This document shows, in pieces, positions 56,041 through 62,620 of a DNA stretch of 64,000 bases (positions are counted from its first letter, which is position 1; each line of letters opens with the position of its first letter). The translations under genes and the position numbers were made by a program. The stretch comes from Microbacterium sp. oral taxon 186 str. F0373. Its GTDB lineage: Bacteria; Actinomycetota; Actinomycetes; Actinomycetales; Microbacteriaceae. The DNA lies in the NCBI RefSeq assembly GCF_000411455.1, contig NZ_KE150458.1, positions 446,876 to 510,875 of the forward strand. The letters are read 5' to 3'. Below the pieces are notes generated by a model, which was not told the DNA's origin, made no database searches, and saw nothing but the letters and a program-made list of their open reading frames with translations.

Positions 56041-56782
56041 CTGTCACCAGTTCGTTTCTCATGCCCGGCAGTGCGGCTCGCGGCTACTGGTGTGCAACGC
56101 CAAGAGCAGTCAGGGCACGATCTACCCGTACTTCGTGTGCGCGAGTCGGCATGGAGGACGAGGCGACTGCACCCGGCAAGCGATGCTGATCGAGCAGGTC
56201 GAACGACTCATCGAGCGCTTCTACGCCAAGGTGCAGCTCGACCCGGAAACGATCGAGGCGCTCTCGGCGATGATTCACGCCCGGTTCGACGAGATGATGG
56301 CCGAAGGTGCCGCCGAACTCGCCGACCTCGCGTCCCGGAGAACCCAGCTCGAAGGTGAGCAGCAGAAGCTGCTCCAAGCCCACTACGCCGGAGCCATCCC
56401 ACTCCACCTCCTCAAGAAGGAGCAGGACCGGATCACCGCCTCGTTGGAGACTATCGAACACAGGATCGGCGCGCACCACGGCCACTACGCGGCTGCGCGA
56501 GAGAACCTCGACGACCCCCTGAAACTGCTGTCCAACGCCGCCGACATTTACGAGCACGCCGACGACGCGAACCGTCGGCTCATCAATCAGGCGCTGTTCA
56601 AGACGATCTACATCGACGAGGACAACGACGTGCGCGTCGGCTACCGCAACCCGTACGACGGGCTGAGCCTTTCCGGCCTCCATGCCGACGCCCTGAGCTG
56701 GGCCGCCGAGGCAAAGAAGATGGGCCAGGCGCGAACCGCGACCAAGGGCGGACCCTTGGTCGCAAGTTCACACCTGACCCGT
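56041..56782 (+). pseudogene. Large serine recombinase lacking its catalytic domain
   Basis: About 245 codons of the C-terminal half of a large serine recombinase: the zinc-ribbon remnant ARQCGSRLLVCNAK ... YFVCASRHGGRGDC, then the long coiled-coil region (ADLASRRTQLEGEQQKLLQA) and the end FKTIYIDEDNDVRVGYRNPYD. The N-terminal resolvase domain with its catalytic Ser is absent: the sequence is joined directly to an IS3 transposase end 8 nt upstream. The frame runs without stop into the HTH gene at 56,783. Confidence 0.8.
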
Positions 56783-57247
56783 TTGGGGTGCCTGGATAGC
56801 ACGTTCGGCAACTCCGCCCCCAAGACGAAGACCCTCGTCACCCGCATGAATCGTGGGGTCTACGAGGTCTCGCGGCGTCCCCCGCTCAGCGCTCCGAGGG
56901 ACGATCGGGGGCCAGTCGTGAGGACTGTCGAGACGGCTCAAACTTTTCTGACCGCTGCTGAGGTCGACGCTCTCATCGGCGACTACCTGGGCGGGATGGG
57001 CGTCAAGCAGCTCGCGGAGCGGTACGGAATCCATCGTGCCACGGTGTTCTCCCACCTCCGCCGCCGGAACGTGCCGAGTCGTCGGCCGGGGCTGGGCCTC
57101 GACGAGAAGGCGGAGGCCGTGCGGCTTGCGCGAGCGGGAGTCTCGATGCGGGCGATCGGTCGCCGGATGGGTGTCGACCGCAAGGCCGTGCGAGCGGCGC
57201 TGGTCGAGGCTGGGCTCATCGTGGACGACGCCAGCGACGGTGCATAG
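56783..57247 (+). CDS. Double-HTH resolvase-type protein, module copy 2, in frame with the recombinase remnant
   Basis: 154 codons from a TTG at 56,783, the same length as copy 1 at 39,532 and differing at about 18 positions by eye. Both HTH units are intact (LTAAEVDALIGDYL, LAERYGIHRATVFSHLRRR, RLARAGVSMRAIGRRMGV). Upstream the reading frame is continuous with the serine recombinase, so it could be translated as that protein's C-terminal extension. The next internal start is GTG 56,918. It is uncertain whether it is expressed. Confidence 0.55.
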   Translation: MGCLDSTFGNSAPKTKTLVTRMNRGVYEVSRRPPLSAPRDDRGPVVRTVETAQTFLTAAEVDALIGDYLGGMGVKQLAERYGIHRATVFSHLRRRNVPSRRPGLGLDEKAEAVRLARAGVSMRAIGRRMGVDRKAVRAALVEAGLIVDDASDGA

Positions 57248-57318
57248 CGCACCTCCGCGCCGCTGATCCACCGGGGTTGCCGGCGCACCTCGTCGGTGAC
57301 GAACGCCGAGAGGAACCG

Positions 57319-57630
57319 GCGAGGCCGAGCTTGAGTGAACTGGCGACCGACGAACAAACCGCGCGAATGGTGCTGTCTATGCTCGTCGAACCCAACGATC
57401 CGGACGGGCCACATCCTGGCTCCCCCGGAGCTGTCGAGACGCTCTGGCTCGCCGAGTGCGATGGAGCGGTGGTGAGCCTCAGCGCCGTGGATGCGCAGGT
57501 CTGGCGCGCCCGTTTCAGCGCACCGGAGGCGAAGGACGTGGCTATGAGCATCGCCCAGGTTCAGCAGTCTGACGTCCGAGCGCCGTCTCGATCGTCGACG
57601 CCGATTCGGGACCGGATGAGCTGGACCTAG
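57319..57630 (+). pseudogene. DprA-like gene, module copy 2, start codon lost and frame disturbed
   Basis: Sequence homologous to the gene at 40,070 follows at the same distance (71 nt) from the HTH stop. The tandem ATGATG start of copy 1 reads GCGAGG here. ARMVLSMLVEPND and LSAVDAQVWRARF are still recognisable, but a pair of compensating indels scrambles the part in between (copy 1 TGRILARLGAVE, copy 2 GPHPGSPGAVE). The rest decays before a stop at 57,630. It is clearly non-functional. Confidence 0.7.
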
Positions 57631-57709
57631 CCGCAACCGACTACGAGGTGCCCGCGTCCATTGGCTGAGCGGCACGGCGGACCGCTGCCGATCCGGGCCG
57701 ACCTGGCCA

Positions 57710-57727
57710 CCTGAGAGCGCTCTCAGG
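57710..57727. promoter_or_regulatory. 18-bp perfect palindrome upstream of sensor kinase 3
   Basis: CCTGAGAGCGCTCTCAGG lies 57 nt before the kinase start at 57,785. The same 18 bp recur at 61,314-61,331. The inner TGAGAGCGCTCTCA has the shape of a LacI-family operator, while the CTGAGA/TCTCAG halves could also serve an MprA-like response regulator. No LacI-type gene is in the window. Confidence 0.7.
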
Positions 57728-57784
57728 CGCGAGCACACCGCTGAATCGGCTGGGATATCGTTCGGCCATGGCAAGGGCGGAGCG

Positions 57785-59215
57785 ATGAATCACGGCACCA
57801 GCACGAGCTCGTCTCGCGCGCCGGAGCCGCTGCGCGGCGTCATCGGGGTTCGAGCCCGAGCAGCGCTGGCCGCCACCATCATCGTCGCCGTCGCGCTCGC
57901 GCTGGGTTCGGCGGCGCTCGTACTGCTGCTGCGGCGCTCGTTGAGCGCGAGTGTCGAGGCGTCGGTGCAGGACCGCGTCGAGGAGGTCTTCGTCGAGCTC
58001 GAGGCGATCCCGGCTGGAACGAGCGCCGACGCGCTGGCGCGGTCGCTAGGGTCGACCGCGCAGAGCGCGTCGCGCCAGGGCACGGTCGTGCAGATCCTCA
58101 CCGCCGACGGCGACGTGGCGAGCCAGTCGGCCGACCTGGAAGGTGAGCCTGCGCTCGGCCAGCCCCTCGACCCCGCCGACGGGATCGTCTGGGACGATGC
58201 GACGCTGCCGGTGGAGGAGGAAGAGGCGTACCGAGTCGCGCGCGCCGCCATCGGGACGCCGACCGGGACGTACACCGTCCTCGTCGCGCAGTCGCTCGAG
58301 TCGGTGGACGAGAGCACGGCCGCAGTGCTGCCGCTGCTGGCGATCGGCTACCCCATCCTTGTGCTCGTCGTCGCTGTCTCGACGTACTGGCTCGTTGGTC
58401 GCTCGCTGCAGCCGGTGGAGGCCATCCGTGCGAAGGTGGCCGCGATCGGCGGACGGCAGTTGACCGAGCGCGTGCCCGTCCCCGCGGCGCAGGACGAGAT
58501 CGGCCGGCTGGCCGTGACGATGAATGGGATGCTGGGGCGGCTGGAGGCGGCTCAGCTCTCGCAGCGGCGGTTCGTCGCCGACGCCAGCCACGAGCTGCGC
58601 AGCCCGATCGCCACGATCAAGGCGATGGGGGAGACGGTCGTCGCCCATCCCGACGGGGCGCTCTCTGGGACCGCCGCGGAGGCTTTCGTCGAGGAGGCGA
58701 CACGGATGGAGCGGCTCGTGAACGGGCTGCTGCTGCTCGCCCGAGCTGACGAGCGGGGGCTCGCCCGAGAGCAGCATGACGTCGACCTCGACGATCTGCT
58801 CGCGGCCGAGCGCGACCGCATCCGCTCCACCACCGCCTTGACGGTCGAGGCGAGGATCGAGGCGGTGCGCGTCTCTGGGTCGTCGCCTCAGCTGGCCCAG
58901 GCCGTCCGGAACCTCGTCGACAATGCCGTGCGGCACGCGCGCGAGGTGGTGGCGCTGAGTGTGCGAGCCGAGGCCGGCATTGCCGTCATCGAAGTGCGCG
59001 ACGACGGGCCGGGCATCCCCGCCGCCGACCGGGAGCGCGTGTTCGACCGCTTCGTGCGGCTGGACGAGAGCAGGGCCCGCGACGAGGGCGGCACCGGACT
59101 CGGCCTCGCGATCGTCAAGGAGATCGTGCTCGCTCACGGCGGCAAGGTCGAGGTCGTCGACAGCGGCACCGGAGCTGCGCTGCGCGTCACGCTGCCGCGG
59201 CAGCGCGAGGCGTGA
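57785..59215 (+). CDS. Sensor histidine kinase, system 3
   Basis: 476 residues. Membrane segments at about 25-50 and 180-202 enclose an extracytoplasmic sensor domain of about 130 residues rich in acidic residues (PVEEEEAYRVARAAIG). HAMP is LQPVEAIRAKVAAIGG; H box FVADASHELRSPIATIK; N box RNLVDNAVRHAR; G boxes DDGPGIPAADRERVF and GTGLGLAIVKE. It is convergent with the response regulator gene rather than in an operon with it, which is unusual. The palindrome at 57,710 lies in its promoter. Confidence 0.92.
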   Translation: MNHGTSTSSSRAPEPLRGVIGVRARAALAATIIVAVALALGSAALVLLLRRSLSASVEASVQDRVEEVFVELEAIPAGTSADALARSLGSTAQSASRQGTVVQILTADGDVASQSADLEGEPALGQPLDPADGIVWDDATLPVEEEEAYRVARAAIGTPTGTYTVLVAQSLESVDESTAAVLPLLAIGYPILVLVVAVSTYWLVGRSLQPVEAIRAKVAAIGGRQLTERVPVPAAQDEIGRLAVTMNGMLGRLEAAQLSQRRFVADASHELRSPIATIKAMGETVVAHPDGALSGTAAEAFVEEATRMERLVNGLLLLARADERGLAREQHDVDLDDLLAAERDRIRSTTALTVEARIEAVRVSGSSPQLAQAVRNLVDNAVRHAREVVALSVRAEAGIAVIEVRDDGPGIPAADRERVFDRFVRLDESRARDEGGTGLGLAIVKEIVLAHGGKVEVVDSGTGAALRVTLPRQREA

Positions 59216-59255
59216 CGCCGGGCGTGACGACGCGGACGGACCCGGACTCGAGAGG

Positions 59256-59930
59256 TCAGTCCCGAGCTATGAGTCGATAGCCGACACCGCGCACCGTCCT
59301 GATCGATGTGCGTCCGAACGGCTGGTCAATCTTCTTCCTCAGGTAGCCGATGTAGACCTCCACCACGTTGTGGTCGCCCTCGTAGGCCGCGTCCCAGACC
59401 GCCTCCACGATCTGCGTCTTCGTGGCGACCTCGCCGGGGTGCCGCATCAAGAACTCGAGCAGCCCGAACTCCCGCGGCGTGAGCGCGATCTCCGTCCCGC
59501 CGCGCTCGACGCGGTGGCGCACCGGATCCAGCGAAAGGTCGCCCACGCTGAGCGCGACCGGCCGCTCCGGCGCGCCGCGGCGCACGAGCGCTCGCAGCCT
59601 CGCGACGAGCACGATGAACGAGCACGGCTTGATCAGGTAGTCGTCGGCACCCAGGTCGAAGGCATCCGCCTGGTCGTATTCTCCGTCCTTCGCCGTCAGC
59701 ATCAGCACGGGCGTCCAGATGCCGGCTGCGCGCATGCCCTCGCACACCTTGTAGCCGTTGAGGCCCGGCAGCATGATGTCCAGCACCACGACGTCGTACT
59801 GCTGCTCCTTGGCCTTCCACAGTCCGTCGATGCCGTTGTCGGCCCAGTCGACGCTGAACGCCTCGGCGATCAGCCCGTGTCGGACCGCCTCGGCCAGCCG
59901 TCGTTCGTCCTCCACAAGCAGCACCCGCAT
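59256..59930 (-). CDS. OmpR/PhoB-family response regulator, system 3
   Basis: 224 residues from the ATG at 59,930 (MRVLLVEDE). Asp in VVVLDIMLPGLNGYKV, Lys in YLIKPCSFIVLVARL, where the residue after KP is Cys instead of the usual Phe. The winged helix has LTPREFGLLEFLMRH and DHNVVEVYIGYLRKKI. It lies 40 nt after dedA on the same strand, so it is probably co-transcribed with the PepSY-like and dedA genes. Its only plausible kinase partner nearby is the convergent gene at 57,785. Confidence 0.92.
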   Translation of the reverse strand: MRVLLVEDERRLAEAVRHGLIAEAFSVDWADNGIDGLWKAKEQQYDVVVLDIMLPGLNGYKVCEGMRAAGIWTPVLMLTAKDGEYDQADAFDLGADDYLIKPCSFIVLVARLRALVRRGAPERPVALSVGDLSLDPVRHRVERGGTEIALTPREFGLLEFLMRHPGEVATKTQIVEAVWDAAYEGDHNVVEVYIGYLRKKIDQPFGRTSIRTVRGVGYRLIARD

Positions 59931-59970
59931 GCGTTCCATTGTGACTGCCGCGCTCCACTCCCGTGGTCGT

Positions 59971-60603
59971 TCAGTCCGCGTCGCGCAGGCGTGCCGCTCG
60001 GCGAGCGCGCACCACCTCGATCACCAGCGGGACGACAGAGATCGCGACGACCGCAAGGGCGATGGCGTCGACGTTGTGCGCGACCCGCGGCACGCCGCCG
60101 AGCCACCGCCCGGCGAGCACGGCGATCGCGACCCACGCGACCGCCCCGAGCACGTTCCAGAGGACGAAGGTGCGGTACGGCAGGCGGGACATTCCCACGA
60201 CCGGTGGAACGAAGGTGCGCGCGATCGGCACGAAGCGAGCCAGCACGAGCGCTCTCGCGCCGTGCTTGAGGAAGAACGCGTCCGCCTGCTCGAGATATGA
60301 GGACTTGAGGATCCTCGCGTCAGGCGAGAACAGCCGCCGACCGTAGCGCCGACCCAGCAGGTAGCCGATCTGATCCCCGGCAATGGCTGCGGCCGCCGCG
60401 ACGACCAGCACGAGCGGGATGGGAAGGCCGAGCTGCGGGCTCAGCAGTCCGGCGGCGAACAGCAGGCTGTCGCCCGGCAGGAAGGGGAACAGCAGTCCCG
60501 TCTCGACGAAGATGATGGCGGCGAGGGCGAGTAGCACCCACGGCCCTGCTCCGGTGAGGAGCGAGACCGGGTCGAGCAGGCCTGCGAGGAAGACGTCGGG
60601 CAC
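59971..60603 (-). CDS. DedA-family membrane protein
   Basis: 210 residues, about five membrane or re-entrant segments. The DedA signature is present: ETGLLFPFLPGDSLLFAAG, GDQIGYLLGRRYGRRLF and ARFVPIARTFVPPVVGMS. DedA-family proteins flip lipids; members such as UptA recycle undecaprenyl phosphate or phosphatidylethanolamine. The nearby PAP2 phosphatase makes a carrier-lipid role attractive. GTG start. Confidence 0.9.
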   Translation of the reverse strand: MPDVFLAGLLDPVSLLTGAGPWVLLALAAIIFVETGLLFPFLPGDSLLFAAGLLSPQLGLPIPLVLVVAAAAAIAGDQIGYLLGRRYGRRLFSPDARILKSSYLEQADAFFLKHGARALVLARFVPIARTFVPPVVGMSRLPYRTFVLWNVLGAVAWVAIAVLAGRWLGGVPRVAHNVDAIALAVVAISVVPLVIEVVRARRAARLRDAD

Positions 60604-60648
60604 GTGTGATTCTCCTGATTCATCGGACTGACGCTGAGCGTGCGACAG

Positions 60649-60677
60649 CGCCGGCGGAGCGCGTTGCTCCGCCGGCG
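60649..60677 (-). terminator. GC-rich hairpin between the PepSY-like gene and dedA
   Basis: CGCCGGCGGAGC and its perfect complement form a 12-bp stem with a 5-nt loop, 11 nt after the PepSY-like stop. There is no T-run. It may attenuate or partly end the transcript so that the secreted protein is made in excess over DedA and the regulator. Confidence 0.5.
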
Positions 60678-60688
60678 GTGGTCGGGGG

Positions 60689-61207
60689 TCAGGTGTTGGG
60701 GTCTTCGGCGCCGTTCTCGCCCGTCTCGTCCTGCTGCTCGGTGCCGTTCTCGGTGGCCTCGTCGGTGCACTCGGGCTCGTCAGCCTCCTGCGCGAGCACG
60801 CTCGCGTCGCCGGCGTCGACCTTGACCTCGATCACGGAGCCGTCGGCCGCGGTCACCTGGACCTCGTAGACGACGTAGCCGTTCTCGTCCTCGAGCGTCG
60901 CGTCGCCGGCGGTGCCGGGCACCGCTGCGAGCGCTGCTGCCGTCGCCTCCTCGGGCGTGACCGTGGCGAGGCTCTGCAGGCTCGCGGCCTCGTCGGCCTC
61001 GGACAGCTCCGTGTCGGTGCCGTCGGGGGAGGTCGCGTCCTGCGGCGCCTGCACGGTGCCCGTGTACGACGGTTCCTGCTCGTCGGTCGCCGAGGACGAC
61101 GGCTGCGTGCTGTCGGGGTTCGCCGCCATGGCGAGGCCGGCTCCACCGAAGGCGAGCGTCGTGGCGATGATGCCGGTCACGGCTGCCTTCTTCTTGAGGT
61201 TCTTCAT
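60689..61207 (-). CDS. Secreted PepSY-domain protein
   Basis: 172 residues: a signal peptide (MKNLKKKAAVTGIIATTLAF ... AMAA), an acidic Ser/Thr/Pro linker, one PepSY-like domain (TPEEATAAALAAVPG ... ENGYVVYEVQVTAADGS ... IEVKVDAGDASVL) and a very acidic tail. PepSY proteins are often encoded with two-component systems and may inhibit proteases or serve as sensor partners. Strong AGGAG before the ATG. The palindrome at 61,312 lies about 105 nt upstream. Confidence 0.82.
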   Translation of the reverse strand: MKNLKKKAAVTGIIATTLAFGGAGLAMAANPDSTQPSSSATDEQEPSYTGTVQAPQDATSPDGTDTELSEADEAASLQSLATVTPEEATAAALAAVPGTAGDATLEDENGYVVYEVQVTAADGSVIEVKVDAGDASVLAQEADEPECTDEATENGTEQQDETGENGAEDPNT

Positions 61208-61311
61208 GGTGTGCTCCTGTTCGGTTTCCGAACCCTTGCCGGTCCGGGCCGACCCGGTGATCGAGTCGATGTGATGAGACTCCCGGTCCGGCACTGTGGC
61301 GACTCTGAGAC

Positions 61312-61333
61312 CACCTGAGAGCGCTCTCAGGTG
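61312..61333. promoter_or_regulatory. 22-bp perfect palindrome in the divergent PepSY-like/PAP2 promoter region
   Basis: The 18-bp sequence found at 57,710 recurs with two more paired bases on each side (CA...TG). A further CTGAGA copy sits 11 bp to its left (61,304 and 61,315), so the site has both inverted and direct repeat character. It is placed to control the leftward PepSY-like/dedA/regulator genes and the rightward PAP2 gene together. Nothing else is seen in the 61,208-61,404 gap. Confidence 0.72.
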
Positions 61334-61404
61334 CGAGCGCCGCAGGCGTGCTCGATCGGGAACGCCGTGCCAGGATCGCTCCAGGCCGGCGGACAGGAGC
61401 ATCG

Positions 61405-62226
61405 ATGCAGCGGGATCGCGAGGACCCGAAGCAGACGGGTCCCGACGCGGAAGTCGAGGTCGAGCGCCACCTGGGCACGAAGGATCTGACCCGTTGGCCG
61501 TCGCGCGCCGGCCGGGTCGGCGCTTTGATGGTCCACCGCCTGAGCGAGCTGCTCGGGCCTCACGCGGCTCTCGTCCTCATCCTGGCGGTCGGCGCGGTGG
61601 TCGCAGCGCTCGCGACGCTCGCGGCGGCCTGGGTCTACGACGCGGTGACAGAATCCGACGGCGTCGCAGGCTTGGACCGTCCGGCGTTCGTGACGGTTAG
61701 GTCGCCGTGGCTCGATACGGCGGTGACGTGGTACACGAACATCGGCGGCGTGATCGTGATGCCGATCATCGCCGTGCTCGCCATCGTCGTGCTGACGCTG
61801 CGTCGCCGCAACTGGGCGCCGGTTCTGATCATCGGGGCCGCGGGCGTGGGATCGCTGCTGATGACGGTCGTCGGCAAGGGACTCGTCGCGCGGGTGCGGC
61901 CGGGGTTCAACGACGCCGTGCCACCGTTCGAGCATTCGCCCTCGTTCCCAAGTGGGCACACGCTCAACGCCACAGCGATTGCGGGCGCGATCGCCTACAT
62001 GCTGCTCCTGCGGCAGTCGAGCCGTGTCGTCCAGGTCGCGACCATCGCCGTGGCCGTGGTGTTCGCCGTCAGCATCGGCATCAGCCGCATCTACCTCGGC
62101 CACCACTGGTTCACCGACGTGCTCGTCGCATGGATGTTGGGAGTGGGCTGGCTCGCGGTCGTCATCACCGCGCACCGGCTCTATCTCACCGCGCGGCATC
62201 GACAGCAGACAGCCCTTGCGACGTAG
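61405..62226 (+). CDS. PAP2-superfamily membrane phosphatase
   Basis: 273 residues, about six membrane segments after a polar N-terminus of some 45 residues. The three phosphatase motifs are intact: K-x6-RP in KGLVARVRPG, PSGH in PSFPSGHTLN and SR-x5-H-x3-D in SRIYLGHHWFTDV. Such enzymes remove phosphate from phosphatidylglycerol phosphate, phosphatidate or undecaprenyl pyrophosphate. AGGAG before the ATG at 61,405. The palindrome lies 72 nt upstream. Confidence 0.9.
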   Translation: MQRDREDPKQTGPDAEVEVERHLGTKDLTRWPSRAGRVGALMVHRLSELLGPHAALVLILAVGAVVAALATLAAAWVYDAVTESDGVAGLDRPAFVTVRSPWLDTAVTWYTNIGGVIVMPIIAVLAIVVLTLRRRNWAPVLIIGAAGVGSLLMTVVGKGLVARVRPGFNDAVPPFEHSPSFPSGHTLNATAIAGAIAYMLLLRQSSRVVQVATIAVAVVFAVSIGISRIYLGHHWFTDVLVAWMLGVGWLAVVITAHRLYLTARHRQQTALAT

Positions 62227-62620
62227 CGCTCGCGCACCCGTTCGGCCTGCTCGGGCGTCAGCTTGCAGGGGATGTGTGCTGAAGTGCCCGCGTCCGTCGT
62301 CGGGTAACGAAGAAGGCGCGGATTGCGCGCCCGTCGTCATCGTGGCCGAGTTGTGCAGCCAGTTCGGCGGGGGGTCATGGGCATGGCATGCGCTGAGGGT
62401 ACCCCGCGAAGGGCTGCACGCTCGAGAGCTGGCCTCGGTGCCCTGTAAGCGTGCTGGGCAGGCGCTGATGAGGGAGCCCACGCAAGTGACTGATTGGAGA
62501 GTGGGGACGGAAATAGGTCCGTCGCCCACCGGACTTGAACTGGTCGAACGCTCCGGCTATCGATCGACTCGTCGTCTTCGGTGAGGTAGCGAACCTCGGT
62601 GTCCAGCAGCTGGCCGCCGC
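62227..62620. other. Gene-free interval with a tRNA-like 3'-end fragment
   Basis: This interval holds no convincing gene: its short open frames lack family features and start signals. On the minus strand 62,544-62,521 reads ACCAG, TTCAAGT, CCGGT, GGGCGAC, which has the layout of a T-arm (one mismatch in the stem) plus the acceptor 3' strand of a tRNA, but no 5' half follows. It may be a leftover attachment site or chance. It lies between the island cassettes and the multicopper oxidase gene. Confidence 0.3.

Noticed and set aside
46029..62296. GTGCCCGCG recurring near 46,030, 57,649 and 62,287 inside the island
   Set aside because: The match is only about 9 bp in GC-rich DNA, and the flanks do not agree, so it is not a credible repeat or attachment site.
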